In this document: positions 9,295 through 19,267 of the stretch, piece after piece
Position numbering within the stretch: the stretch's first letter is position 1
How the letters are laid out: each line of letters starts with the position of its first letter
DNA from: CAZGMJ01 sp964526785
GTDB lineage: Bacteria; Planctomycetota; Phycisphaerae; Sedimentisphaerales; Anaerobacaceae
Length of the DNA stretch: 64,000 nt
Direction: 5' to 3'
Assembly: GCA_964526785.1 (NCBI GenBank)
Contig: CAZGMJ010000007.1
Location: 62,001 to 126,000 of the forward strand
Notes under the pieces: generated by a model
Seen by the model: the letters and a program-made list of their open reading frames with translations, nothing else
Told to the model about the DNA's origin: nothing
The model's database searches: none
Program-made: the position numbers and the translations under genes

Positions 9295-10719
9295 CTACAG
9301 CAGGAATTCGCCGTCCACGCGGGTCTTCTCCAATATGTCCCTGGCGAACTGCTCGTAGGTGTAATCACCCTTGTACGCACCCTTGCGACCCATCAGGGCG
9401 AATGTCGCCTCCTTGCCAAGCTCCACAGCGGGTTGATCGTAGGTGTTGATGTTGAACAGCGCTGCCGCCAATGAAGTGGTCGCCTCGAAGAAGTAAATGA
9501 ACTGGCCGACCGCAAAAGCATCCACCTTTTCGAACAGAACCGTCAAACAGGGCCGTTCATCCTGCATCAAAGCAAACTCCGTCGCCTTCTTTTCATTATT
9601 GAGTAGCGTTCCGATATCCTTGCCTGCGAGGAAGCCGAGTTCAGGAGCACATTCGGGCGTTGGTCCAATCTGTGGATTGCGGTCAAACTGCTCGACCTCA
9701 AGAAACGTGAAGAGCTTGTCGTTCGGGCCTTCACGGTACAACTGGACCTGGCTGTGCTGATCGGTAGCACCAAGGGCCTTGATCGGCGTCGGCCCCACCC
9801 AGACGTCGTTGCCTTGCAGATCGACTCGCTTTCCCAGACTCTCAGCCCAGAGCTGGCGGTACCAATCCGCCATATCCTTTAACGCATAGCTGTACGGCAT
9901 CATTACCGAGTTCTTCTTGCCCCGATGATAGTAATGGTGGTTGATTGCCGCATTGACCGCGGCCGGATTCTTCTTGAAATCCATTGTCTTGACCTTCTCA
10001 TCCATGGCAGCAGCACCGGCAAGCAATCCATCGATGTCAATGCCGCAGACTGCCCCACTGAACAAGCCGACGTCACTGAGGACGCTGAAACGCCCTCCAA
10101 CGCCATCGGGCACCTCCAGACACCGCAGATTCGCCTCGGTTGCGATGGTCCGTAGCGTTCCTTTCTCGCGATCGGTAGTCGCAATAACCTGCTTCTGCAG
10201 ACCGTCCGAGCCAAGCCTTTCCAGAAGCATCTGGCGAATAATAAGAAACTGACTTGCTGTTTCAGCAGTCCGCCCCGACTTGCTGATCACATTGAATACA
10301 GTCTTGTCCAGCTTGTTGTCGAGCCAGTCGAGGAACGACGCCAGTTGGACCGGATCCACATTGTCAAAGACGAACAACCGCGGCCCCTTCCGCTGATTCT
10401 CGTCGACGTTGTACATGTACGGGTTCAAGGCCGTCTGTAAGGCAATATTGCCGAGAGCCGAACCGCCGATGCCTAAAACGACGAAGTTCTCGCACTGACT
10501 TCTGACCTGCGCCGCCAACTGGCTGACTTGCGAAGCCCTCTCGGTCTTGTACGGCAGATCTCGATATGGCGTCTTGCCGCTTTCCCGTTCCGCATTTACT
10601 TGTGCGATGATTTCGCGAGTTCTATCCGCCATATCGGTGAACTGCCCGGCAGTAATACCGTGCTCTGACCCGATTTGATCTGCCATCACGTTTTTGTAGT
10701 AGAACTTGATTCCTGCCAC
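9295..10719 (-). CDS. pgi: Glucose-6-phosphate isomerase
   Basis: This interconverts glucose-6-phosphate and fructose-6-phosphate in glycolysis and gluconeogenesis. The typical sugar isomerase segments are present: NFVVLGIGGSALGN, FNVISKSGRTAETASQFL, and GVGGRFSVLSDVG. At 474 residues it belongs to the shorter bacterial/archaeal-type PGI class rather than the 550-residue E. coli type. The start is a GTG with AAGGAG eight bases upstream. It lies next to the GDP-mannose gene. Confidence 0.93.
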   Translation of the reverse strand: MAGIKFYYKNVMADQIGSEHGITAGQFTDMADRTREIIAQVNAERESGKTPYRDLPYKTERASQVSQLAAQVRSQCENFVVLGIGGSALGNIALQTALNPYMYNVDENQRKGPRLFVFDNVDPVQLASFLDWLDNKLDKTVFNVISKSGRTAETASQFLIIRQMLLERLGSDGLQKQVIATTDREKGTLRTIATEANLRCLEVPDGVGGRFSVLSDVGLFSGAVCGIDIDGLLAGAAAMDEKVKTMDFKKNPAAVNAAINHHYYHRGKKNSVMMPYSYALKDMADWYRQLWAESLGKRVDLQGNDVWVGPTPIKALGATDQHSQVQLYREGPNDKLFTFLEVEQFDRNPQIGPTPECAPELGFLAGKDIGTLLNNEKKATEFALMQDERPCLTVLFEKVDAFAVGQFIYFFEATTSLAAALFNINTYDQPAVELGKEATFALMGRKGAYKGDYTYEQFARDILEKTRVDGEFLL

Positions 10720-10877
10720 CTGCTACTCCTTCACTGCTGCTTTGGGAACTGTTTTCACGCTCCACAAGTGTCGTACATATCCTGGTGCGGCAACGATTAT
10801 AGCGGCCAACGCTTCTGATGCAACGTTTTGTCGGCAATGCCGGGAAACACCCCGTCGAACAGTACGATACGAACCCG

Positions 10878-12245
10878 CTACCGATGCAGTCGAACAGTCT
10901 GTTCGGCCATGCCCTTGTCCAGACGAAAACCGCCCTCCAGCCTGGCATCGCCTCTCTGTGCTTCCACGCAATAGTCGCCGCAGAATCCGCGCAACTTCAG
11001 CCGACCGTTCTGGTCCGGCTTACCATCGATCGTCGTCCACCACTTTCCTTTGATGAGCTTCATCAACTCCTCGTAGGCTGGTTTTGGCGACATATCCGCC
11101 CGAACAAGGCCCGCCGGCGCCCGCTGCCAGGCGTTCTGGTCGGTGAAGTCCCACCACGTGATGGCTTCGACCGCCGGATGCGAAAACAGTATCCTATAGA
11201 ACTCAACCACCTGCTCGGCCTGTCGCCTTTCCCCCTCGGCAGTTGTGCCCCACTTGAAGTTGGGATCCTTGCGTCGTTTCTGTAGTTCCCATCCCTGCGC
11301 ACCGGATACGAGCGTCGTTTCCGTGAAATGCAGTGGTTTTCCGAATCGTGCGAAACGTTCGCAGACATCCCAAGTCTTCTTCAGACCCCAGTAACCGCCG
11401 TGCATGTGCGACTGAATGCCGATCACGTCGTACATAGGCCGGCCACGGTCGTCCTCCAATTCGGAAATGACTTTCTCGGCATAGGCCGGGTCGGTACGAT
11501 AATCATTGATCAGCAGCGTGGCATCCGGATTGGCCTCACGTGCCGCCTCGAACGCCTGGCGAACATACCGTCCAACGCCCATCTGCTCTATTGCGGCCGT
11601 CAATTTGGGCGCATGTTCTTTGCAGCGCGCGCGGTCGTAGGCGGTCGCCTCATTCACAACGTCCCAGATATTGATATTGCCCTCGAACTTCTCAACGCAA
11701 CGCTTGATGCGAGCCAGTTGCTCGGCCATGACCCCCTCGGGATCGTCGGGCAGCCATCTGGGCTCGGCGTAGTTCCATGCCAACGGATGACCCTTAGTGG
11801 TTATCTCGCGGCGTTGACACCACTCGACAGCCCTCTCCGTTCGCTCATCGTCGGGGTGACCGCGCCGGGCGGTGTAATTCCACCAGTAAAACGGGAGCGT
11901 CGCGAAATTCAATAGCGCCGCAAAGCGCTCGGCGTAATGCTGGTTGTCCTGCTGCGTCTCGCACCGCCCGAGCTTGAACAGGTTGCAGCCGAAAAGAAAC
12001 TTATGCCGCGTCTGACAGATACGGACCTGTGCCCCTCCATTCAAGGGCCGACCGTTCGTGTCGACCAGCTTTAGCGTGTTTTCGGCCATCCGATACTTCG
12101 CTATCCGGTCATCTACACCGCCGAGGATATCCGCATTTTGCTCTGCCGCTCCCGCACCACTCAATGTGGACTGCACTGCAAAAGCAGCAACCCCGGTCCC
12201 GAGATGCTTCATAAAACTCCGACGATTCATATTTGCATATTGCAT
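10878..12245 (-). CDS. GH10 endo-1,4-beta-xylanase, Tat-exported
   Basis: The protein has 455 residues. The N-terminus carries a twin-arginine signal (NRRSFMKHLGTG) followed by a hydrophobic stretch, so export is folded and cofactor-independent. The GH10 barrel has both catalytic glutamates: acid/base in WDVVNEA (E199) and nucleophile in PLHFTET (E309). An N-terminal strand-rich segment precedes the barrel. The start is the ATG at 12245, eight bases after GAGG. A second start at 12251 is too close to that site, and the frame extends further up without support. It probably hydrolyses xylan or another beta-glycan. Compare the GH10-fold protein near 50 kb, which lacks both glutamates. Confidence 0.9.
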   Translation of the reverse strand: MQYANMNRRSFMKHLGTGVAAFAVQSTLSGAGAAEQNADILGGVDDRIAKYRMAENTLKLVDTNGRPLNGGAQVRICQTRHKFLFGCNLFKLGRCETQQDNQHYAERFAALLNFATLPFYWWNYTARRGHPDDERTERAVEWCQRREITTKGHPLAWNYAEPRWLPDDPEGVMAEQLARIKRCVEKFEGNINIWDVVNEATAYDRARCKEHAPKLTAAIEQMGVGRYVRQAFEAAREANPDATLLINDYRTDPAYAEKVISELEDDRGRPMYDVIGIQSHMHGGYWGLKKTWDVCERFARFGKPLHFTETTLVSGAQGWELQKRRKDPNFKWGTTAEGERRQAEQVVEFYRILFSHPAVEAITWWDFTDQNAWQRAPAGLVRADMSPKPAYEELMKLIKGKWWTTIDGKPDQNGRLKLRGFCGDYCVEAQRGDARLEGGFRLDKGMAEQTVRLHR

Positions 12246-12438
12246 TATCATATCCTCAACGCCAAGTTCGAATTCTGTGCATGTGTCTTTGTCCAACTGC
12301 CAATGCGGCGCCGCGTACGAGCCGCACGAGGACACATCACTCGTACAACCCCGATATTAGAAAGCACGGGCGAGTAATGTACAAGGGCGTGTGCCGGTCC
12401 GAGTTGACAGCGACGGGCTTCAAGACAGACGAATACAG

Positions 12439-14580
12439 CTACATGCGAGTCAGACCCGCATACTCGACCAGCAGCGATTTCTCGCCGCCTGCATTAAAAA
12501 CAACGGTCACGATGCTCTTCGGCCCCATGTTGACGTACTGCTTGACCCGGCCGAGCCCGAACGTCTTGTGGCGCACCAGATCGCCTGCAGCAAATTCCGG
12601 TTCCGCAGCGACCGATTCCTCGATCGACTCGACGTCGTCCCGCCAAAGATCATCGCATTCCTCTTCATCGATGCGTTCTGGATTGAGTCCAAGTTCGAAA
12701 AGAAACTGCGAAGGAACGGTCCGCGTGGTCTGCCCGCGAATGGTACGATATCGAGCGCAACTCAGATGCAGATTGGTCTTGGCCCGCGTGATGCCTACAA
12801 ACAGAAGTCGCCGTTCCTCCTCCATCTCATCCCGCTCGACCTGATCGAGGCTGCGCTCGTGTGGCAGCAACCCCTGTTCCAAACCAATAATGAAAACGTC
12901 CTCGAACTCGAGTCCCTTGGCCGCATGCAGCGTCATAAGGGCCACGCAGTCACTGCCCGCATCGTAGGCGTCGGCATCGCTGAACAGGGATACTTTCTGC
13001 AGATAATCGACCAGGCCGGGCTCTTCAGCCTGCTGATCGTATGTCGTTGCCGCATCTATAAGTTCGTCGATGTTCTCCAGCGCATTGGCTCCCTCACTCC
13101 CCGTGGCCTCGAGCGATCTGACCATGCCTGAATCATCGACAATGCGCCGGATCAGCGGCGCAACCTCGCCCGCTGCCGCGACTCGAAACGATTCGATCAT
13201 ATTCGCAAACGCCAGCAGCCTTCCTTTAGCGCTTTTCGATACGGAGGTTATGTGTTCGGCTTTCTTGAGCGCCTCGTACACGCTGACTCGATTGCGATCG
13301 GCATAGTTCACTACCCGGTCTGTCGTGACTTTTCCAATGCCTCGCGTAGGTGTATTGATGATACGAAGCAGAGACATCTCATCCCTTGGATTGGCGACGA
13401 GCTTGAGATAGGCCAGCACATCCCTGATTTCCTTCCGGTTGTAGAACTCCACGCCGCGTACTACCTGGTAAGGAATCCCTTTGCGAATAAACGCCTCTTC
13501 CAACGCCCTGCTCATCGAATTGACTCGGTAGAATACCGCAACGCTGTTGAGCGATCGGCCCGCGTCCTTCATCTCGCCGATTGTATCGGCGACCCCGCGG
13601 GCCTCAGATTCCGCATCCTCGTATGCGGTGGTGCTGAGTTCCCCTGTCGCTTCCTTGACGGCCACGAGCCGTTTGGCTTTGCGATGCTGGTTAAAGGCGA
13701 TCAGTTTGTCGGCGAGCGTCAAAATCGAGGGGACGCTGCGGAAATTCTCCTCGAGTTTGACAACCGTCGCATCCGGCCAGTCTTTCTCGAACGCCAGAAT
13801 ATTTCGAATGTCCGCCCCGCGCCAGCGATAGATTGACTGATCCGGGTCGCCCGTGACGCCTATGTTCGCATGGCCGCTCGCCAGCAAACGCGCAATCTGA
13901 TATTGCGCGTAATTCGTATCCTGGTATTCATCCACCAGTAGATAGCGAAAGCGATCGCCGAGTTCCCGCGCAATATCGGGCTCTCGCTGAAGTAGAAAGG
14001 CCGTCTCAGTCAGCAGATCATCGAAATCCATCGCCTCACACTGCCGCAGGATCGTTTGGTACCGGCTATACACGGCCGCCAGCTTCTCCGAGAAGAAATC
14101 CTGCGCTTCAGTCGCATACGTCTCAGCATCGATCAACTGATTCTTCAGCGTGGAAACAGCCGCCAGCATCCGGGCGGGAGGAAAGTTGGATACTTCTATC
14201 TCACAGTCCTTGACCGCCTGTTTCATACAGCGCTTCTGATCCGCCTCGCTGTAGATGCTGAAGTTCTGATCGATCCCCGCTGCCTCGGCATACCGTCTCA
14301 GCACACTGACACATAGCGAGTGAAACGTGCTGATATGGGCGCCGCCGGACGCCCCGAGCAGCGTAGCTCGCTGACGCATCTCCTCGGCCGCCTTGTTGGT
14401 AAAGGTTATCGCGCAGATGTTCCACGGAGCAACGCCCGCCTCTATAAGCGCGGCGATGCGGTAAGTGATAACCCGGGTCTTGCCGCTGCCCGGGCCGGCC
14501 AGAACGAGCAACGGCCCCTCCACATGAAATACGGCCTGCTGTTGAGATTCTGTCAGTTCTTTCCGGAGTCTGTCGAACAT
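12439..14580 (-). CDS. pcrA: UvrD/PcrA-type superfamily 1A DNA helicase
   Basis: This is an ATP-dependent 3'-5' helicase for repair and replication restart. All the SF1A motifs are visible: LAGPGSGKTRVITYR (Walker A), LVDEYQDTNYAQ, TGDPDQSIYRWRGAD, LEENFRS, MTLHAAKGLEFEDVFI and LFVGITRAK. The C-terminus keeps the PcrA/UvrD Tudor-like domain (DLVRHKTFGLGRVKQY) that binds RNA polymerase in relatives. The ATG at 14580 is chosen over an in-frame TTG at 14592; neither has a strong ribosome site. It stands alone between the xylanase and the ABC operon. Confidence 0.92.
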   Translation of the reverse strand: MFDRLRKELTESQQQAVFHVEGPLLVLAGPGSGKTRVITYRIAALIEAGVAPWNICAITFTNKAAEEMRQRATLLGASGGAHISTFHSLCVSVLRRYAEAAGIDQNFSIYSEADQKRCMKQAVKDCEIEVSNFPPARMLAAVSTLKNQLIDAETYATEAQDFFSEKLAAVYSRYQTILRQCEAMDFDDLLTETAFLLQREPDIARELGDRFRYLLVDEYQDTNYAQYQIARLLASGHANIGVTGDPDQSIYRWRGADIRNILAFEKDWPDATVVKLEENFRSVPSILTLADKLIAFNQHRKAKRLVAVKEATGELSTTAYEDAESEARGVADTIGEMKDAGRSLNSVAVFYRVNSMSRALEEAFIRKGIPYQVVRGVEFYNRKEIRDVLAYLKLVANPRDEMSLLRIINTPTRGIGKVTTDRVVNYADRNRVSVYEALKKAEHITSVSKSAKGRLLAFANMIESFRVAAAGEVAPLIRRIVDDSGMVRSLEATGSEGANALENIDELIDAATTYDQQAEEPGLVDYLQKVSLFSDADAYDAGSDCVALMTLHAAKGLEFEDVFIIGLEQGLLPHERSLDQVERDEMEEERRLLFVGITRAKTNLHLSCARYRTIRGQTTRTVPSQFLFELGLNPERIDEEECDDLWRDDVESIEESVAAEPEFAAGDLVRHKTFGLGRVKQYVNMGPKSIVTVVFNAGGEKSLLVEYAGLTRM

Positions 14581-14742
14581 GCGCAAGATCAATTCTATTT
14601 GTGATTGTTTTCGTGGCGATCAGGAGCGGCCATGATAACGCATGTGGAGGATTAGTCAACAGGCCTGGCGGGATTGCACGATGTCACCCTGCGAGCGCCC
14701 TGTGGCCCCTGTCCGAGCTTCTCCAGGGACGCTCTCATGTCG

Positions 14743-16557
14743 TTAGGGCTGTGTGGACTGCTCGGCCTCCTCGGCTTCCTCGGCCTGCTTTCTCAGCATC
14801 TGCTCCTGGCCCTCAAGTTTCTCATAAAGATCGGGCCTTTCCGAGCGAATCCTCGCAAGCAGATTCTGGCGGAGGTAGACGGGATAACCGCTGTCGTTCA
14901 GAAAATCCATAAGCGCAAAATATCTCAACAGATCGAAAGCAGGCAAATCGATACGATTCGTATCGAGATAACTCGCCTTGTAGTGTTCATGGATTTGCCT
15001 GGCGAACTCTTCCCTGCCGTAGGCGGCATCGTCATCGTGAATGGCAAACAGATAGTACGCCTGACGCAACAACGCCAGCACCTGCTCTCTGGCATCCTTG
15101 AGCCCCACGCTGTCGAGTTCCTCCAGCATCCGTTTGCGAGCATACTGAACGAGCGGCACATTGAACTCCGGCCTCGGATAGTACTCCCTAAGCATATTGA
15201 GTATCTTCTGCGCGCCCTGCTTGTGGCCCGATTGATAGAACATCAGCAGAGCATTCGTGAGCATATTGCGATGCCCATTCTCCAGCGACTGCTCCCGCCC
15301 TTCCCGCTCGGATTCTCTGTACTTCTCAATGATGGCAAGCGCGGATTCGTTGTAGGACTGGAACATGCGGAGGTCCGGCCGCAGGAATACCTGCTTCTGC
15401 ATACGGACTTGCGGCGGCTCTGAAGGGTCCTCGGAAGGCATCTCGACGGGAACGTCATAGATGATAAGCTTGCCGCCGCGAAAAAGATTCTGCAGACCAT
15501 GCGCCACCATGCGGTCGGTATTGACCACATCGCCGCTTACCTCTTCTCCCTCATCTCGTGCCGCCACCTCAAGCCCCTTGACCGCCCAGTAAATCGCGTG
15601 CACGTCCGGATGCCGCCAGTCGAGCGGTTGCCGGGAGGCGTTGGGGTCGACAATATCCCGTGGGCCATACTTGCGGTTGAGTTCGCGCATCTTGTACGGA
15701 TCGAGCTTCCAGCGCTTGCGAAGCTGATACGCCTTCGCGAAAACGTCGAACTTGTCAAGAGCCTCGCTTTGCCGGTAATCGTCGATGACCTGTGCCGCAT
15801 TGGGGTCGAAACGCCGAGATTCCTGGCGGAGCGAAAGATAACTGCTCACAAATTCCTGACTGTCCGCCTCCTTGAACACCTCATCGGCCTCTCTGAGCCG
15901 CTCAACGAGTTCGCTGACGTTCGGGTCCACCAGAATGTCGCGCCATTGCCGCGGTGCTTCGACGAGAGCGTCGAAATATGCGTTGTCGGCGGGTCCGAGC
16001 AAGGGACCGATCTCCGTGGCCAACTGCAGTTTGTAGTACTTGTGCGCGTCATCCGAGACGTCGCCTATCTTGTGCTGAAATATCCGCCCCAGCTCGCGGT
16101 ACAGACCGATGGCGTTCGGATTCAGTTCGATACCCTTATCGCGAAGCAGCTCATAGCCATTGCGAACCCATCGCCACCTTTGATCGGGCTGGCTGGCCGG
16201 AATCGCTACGGAAATGTTGTACGCCATGTTCCACGCGTGAAATTCCCAGACCGCAGCAAACCTGGGCTGCAACGTCGTTATCCACTCGGCCAATTGCTTG
16301 GCATCGAAAAACTGCCCCTTCTCCTTGAGGTTGTCCGCCCGTATCCAGAGAACATCAACCACCAGGCCCCTAAACGCTCCCATCGCCACGGTCGCGAAAG
16401 CCAGCGAGGGGGGCGCATTCTCCAGCGGCTCGTTGGTAATCAGCTTCATCTCCTTGCGCTGGCTGCTGATATAATCGAGTTGCATGCCGGCACCGATAAG
16501 CAGCCCGGCGGCAATAAGCAGAGAAACCGAACAAATTAGCAAATCGCGTAATCTCAT
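14743..16557 (-). CDS. Large membrane-anchored protein of the ABC exporter operon, helical repeats
   Basis: The product has about 604 residues, with one N-terminal transmembrane segment (LLICSVSLLIAAGLLIGAG) and a long helical remainder. Near residue 65 is a conserved-looking patch (FRGLVVDVLWIRADNLKEKG), then TPR-like spacing (LQPRFAAVWEFHAWNMAYN, ELNPNAIGLYRELGRIFQHK). The start is the ATG at 16557, seven bases after the permease stop, so the two are co-transcribed. I know no named family; the arrangement ATPase/permease/this protein recurs in planctomycetes as far as I recall. It could be a periplasmic adaptor for the exporter. The C-terminus ends in an acidic, glutamate-rich coil. Confidence 0.6.
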   Translation of the reverse strand: MRLRDLLICSVSLLIAAGLLIGAGMQLDYISSQRKEMKLITNEPLENAPPSLAFATVAMGAFRGLVVDVLWIRADNLKEKGQFFDAKQLAEWITTLQPRFAAVWEFHAWNMAYNISVAIPASQPDQRWRWVRNGYELLRDKGIELNPNAIGLYRELGRIFQHKIGDVSDDAHKYYKLQLATEIGPLLGPADNAYFDALVEAPRQWRDILVDPNVSELVERLREADEVFKEADSQEFVSSYLSLRQESRRFDPNAAQVIDDYRQSEALDKFDVFAKAYQLRKRWKLDPYKMRELNRKYGPRDIVDPNASRQPLDWRHPDVHAIYWAVKGLEVAARDEGEEVSGDVVNTDRMVAHGLQNLFRGGKLIIYDVPVEMPSEDPSEPPQVRMQKQVFLRPDLRMFQSYNESALAIIEKYRESEREGREQSLENGHRNMLTNALLMFYQSGHKQGAQKILNMLREYYPRPEFNVPLVQYARKRMLEELDSVGLKDAREQVLALLRQAYYLFAIHDDDAAYGREEFARQIHEHYKASYLDTNRIDLPAFDLLRYFALMDFLNDSGYPVYLRQNLLARIRSERPDLYEKLEGQEQMLRKQAEEAEEAEQSTQP

Positions 16558-16563
16558 GTTCAA

Positions 16564-17940
16564 CTATACGATGACCTTGGCTATTTCCCTGAACTTGAAA
16601 ATAATCAGCCCAAGCAACAGGAGACACAGACCCTTTATCAATACGAGGACAAACAGCGCTCTGCTCACCACATCCCAGCTCAACAGCCGGCCGGGAACCA
16701 GATAGTCATTGGGATTCACTCTGTCCAACTGAGGCAGCATACGAACGATCCACTTAATGCTGAACGAGTAGATCATGCTCATGTTGTCACTGAGATAGTC
16801 GAACGATTCAATAACGAAACCGCTGAAGCTGGCGGTGAAGAATACGACCAGACACAACAGGATGGCCACCGGAAACGACAGAAACGTAGCCGCAAAAAGC
16901 CCGAAACAGGCCAGAAAGAGCAGTTTCAAAAAGATCAACAGCACGCTGCGAAGGAAATTGGCCGTAAAACTGTCAGCCTTGTATAACACCGCCAGGCCGT
17001 CTTCCAGCGGGAAGATCACTGTCGTATTGTTCATCGGGGGGTTGAAAAACGCCACCGCAAGATAACCATCGGGAGCCACGACATGGGCGGGCATCTCAAT
17101 CTCGCGAAACGTCCGTATAGGATCCTTGCGATCAAAGGGAGGATAGAGCACCGCTTCACTTTCCGTGCCATACTTGATATAGCGATAATCTCCCACGAAC
17201 CAGCGGCCATACGCCTGCTCGTCCGGCGGTGGCACCGAAACGTCATACTTGAAGCGAACGAAAACACTTCCATTAGGATCGCGAACGTCAACGTCCTCGA
17301 ATTCCCAGATCAGTTCGCTGCCGACCTCGGCCGCCCGTCTGTTCAGCTTCATTTGATTCGTAAGCTGCGTCATAACGGCCTGCTGATCCATTCCCTGAAA
17401 CACCTGATCCAGTTGACCGCTGCGCTGCAACTCCGCGTATCTTTGTCTGACCTGCTCGGAAACGTCGGGATCGGGAGGCACCAGGGCCTTCCTGGCCGTC
17501 AAAAACTCATTGCGTGCCTCAGCCAACTCGACGGGATTGGCGTCGTAGTACTCGGGCATGTAGGTGGCAATTCCGTATATCGTTCCCGTAAAGAGCACCA
17601 GAAGTACTGCGTCAAGCATGACCACGCCGAGCAGTTTTCCGAGTACCAGTTCGTGTCGGCGGACGGGCTTGGTCAGCACCATGTAGATCTGCCGCTGCGC
17701 AATGTCACTACTGAGTGTGTAAATCGAAACGACGATTGTCAGCAATCCGAGCAGCAGACTCGTCAGCGACATCCCGTAACTGACAAATGTCTGCAGACGT
17801 CCGCGCAACGTTCCGTCACCGGTCGCGGAAAGCCCGAGAACGGGCAGGAGAATCAGAAGAAGAACAATGAAGATCGCGGCGATACGCATGCGTACCGCCT
17901 GCTTGATCGTGTTGATGCCGATAGCCCAGATATTACGCAT
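16564..17940 (-). CDS. ABC-2-type transporter permease
   Basis: This is a 458-residue integral membrane protein. An N-terminal TM segment (IFIVLLLILLPVLGLSA) is followed by LQTFVSYGMSLTSLLLGLL and the ABC-2 signature stretch QIYMVLTKPVRRHELVLGK. A large soluble insertion follows (about residues 135-310) before the last four TM helices. The insertion contains a strand-rich part (DPNGSVFVRFKYDVSVPP) and probably lies outside the membrane. The start overlaps the ATPase stop by 8 bases, so the two form the core of an exporter. The substrate is unknown. Confidence 0.85.
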   Translation of the reverse strand: MRNIWAIGINTIKQAVRMRIAAIFIVLLLILLPVLGLSATGDGTLRGRLQTFVSYGMSLTSLLLGLLTIVVSIYTLSSDIAQRQIYMVLTKPVRRHELVLGKLLGVVMLDAVLLVLFTGTIYGIATYMPEYYDANPVELAEARNEFLTARKALVPPDPDVSEQVRQRYAELQRSGQLDQVFQGMDQQAVMTQLTNQMKLNRRAAEVGSELIWEFEDVDVRDPNGSVFVRFKYDVSVPPPDEQAYGRWFVGDYRYIKYGTESEAVLYPPFDRKDPIRTFREIEMPAHVVAPDGYLAVAFFNPPMNNTTVIFPLEDGLAVLYKADSFTANFLRSVLLIFLKLLFLACFGLFAATFLSFPVAILLCLVVFFTASFSGFVIESFDYLSDNMSMIYSFSIKWIVRMLPQLDRVNPNDYLVPGRLLSWDVVSRALFVLVLIKGLCLLLLGLIIFKFREIAKVIV

Positions 17941-19171
17941 TCGTCGAGCCTCCGCCGTCTTCTTGCTCGCTGCGCATGGGTCTCTCTGTTTCGGGCTTGG
18001 GCGAACCAGTCAACTCGTCGAGTATACTCTTGTCGGGTTTCTTGGCAACTTCGGGAGTCTCGTTTTCGACAGGCTCCACATCCGGGGCCGCTGTCGTAGA
18101 CGAGGACGGCCCTTCTTTGGAAGACTGCGTCAGGGACTCGAGCATCCCCTGATCGGCCTTCGTCGGTTTTGGTGCTTCGACCCGTTCCGTCTCAACTTCC
18201 TCCGATAAGGGTTTCTCAGCAGGCGCAGCCGAAACGAGCTTATCCAGTATGCTCTCGGCTTTGTCGCCCCCGGCCAGGAATTCTCCGATCTTGGTGGTGC
18301 TTACCGCCCCGCTGGTCGGACGTTCCTCCTGCTGCGCTTCGCTGATCGTTCGCACGAAGAACGACTCGAGCCTTTCCATCGGCGAATCAACCGCGCACTC
18401 GGAGTCTTCCTCACGAGCAATTGCAACCATTCGCTGCAGCGCGTCGTCGCTTATCGCATCCGTTGTGATCAAACGTTTGTTCGTTTGCTGAAGCAGTTCA
18501 CGAACCTGGCCTTTGGCCTGAACCCGCCCGCCGTAAAGAATTGCAATCCGGTTACATACATCTTCAACATCGGCGAGCAGGTGGCTGCACAACAAGATGG
18601 TCTTGCCGCGGTCGGCCAACTTGATGATGAGATCCTTGATCTGTCTGGTGCCTATAGGATCCAATCCGGTGGTCGGTTCATCCAGAATCAGCAAATCCGG
18701 ATCGTTTATCAGCGCTTGCGCCAGTCCTATTCTCCTCGCCATTCCCTTCGAAAACGTGCCGACGGGTCGGTTCGCAACCGCCTTGAGACCAACCATATCC
18801 AGCAAAGCCTCGATTCGCATCTTGCGTACCTGTCGGTCCAGACCGAAAATGCGGCCGTAAAAATCCAGCGTTTCCCGGGCGTTGAGATAGCGGTACAGAT
18901 ACGATTCCTCGGGAAGAAAGCCGATGCGGGCATTGATCTTCGAATCCGTCGCGTCACCACCAAGACAAAGGCTTTTGCCTTTCGTCGGATGGAGCAATCC
19001 GAGCAGCATCTTGATCGTGGTTGTCTTGCCCGATCCATTGGGACCCAGCAGGCCGAAAACCTCGTTCTGATGAACCTGCAGGTTCAGATCGTCAACCGCG
19101 TACACCTTCGCGCGGCCCCACCAGTCGGAGAATATCTTCGTTAGAGAGAATGTCTCAATTGCATATTCCAT
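17933..19171 (-). CDS. ABC transporter ATP-binding protein with a long disordered tail
   Basis: Residues 1-230 are a standard ABC ATPase: Walker A GPNGSGKT (43-50), signature around FSKGMARRIGLAQAL (140-154), Walker B LLILDEP (160-166) and the switch His in LLCSHL. It belongs to the ABC-2/CcmA group. Residues from about 270 to 412 are unusual: an acidic, Pro/Ser/Thr/Glu-rich tail with a short motif repeated three times (SILDKLV 307-313, MLESLT 343-348, SILDELT 382-388). The tail could recruit a partner or be a linker. It is the first gene of the three-gene exporter operon. Confidence 0.9.
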   Translation of the reverse strand: MEYAIETFSLTKIFSDWWGRAKVYAVDDLNLQVHQNEVFGLLGPNGSGKTTTIKMLLGLLHPTKGKSLCLGGDATDSKINARIGFLPEESYLYRYLNARETLDFYGRIFGLDRQVRKMRIEALLDMVGLKAVANRPVGTFSKGMARRIGLAQALINDPDLLILDEPTTGLDPIGTRQIKDLIIKLADRGKTILLCSHLLADVEDVCNRIAILYGGRVQAKGQVRELLQQTNKRLITTDAISDDALQRMVAIAREEDSECAVDSPMERLESFFVRTISEAQQEERPTSGAVSTTKIGEFLAGGDKAESILDKLVSAAPAEKPLSEEVETERVEAPKPTKADQGMLESLTQSSKEGPSSSTTAAPDVEPVENETPEVAKKPDKSILDELTGSPKPETERPMRSEQEDGGGSTNA

Positions 19172-19267
19172 GATATCACGTCTTATTGTAACTTTGCAGA
19201 TTCACAGGGTGCTGCCGAAACATTGGCAACTGCGAGGACGTCACAATGCCCGCAACGCACCAAAAGC

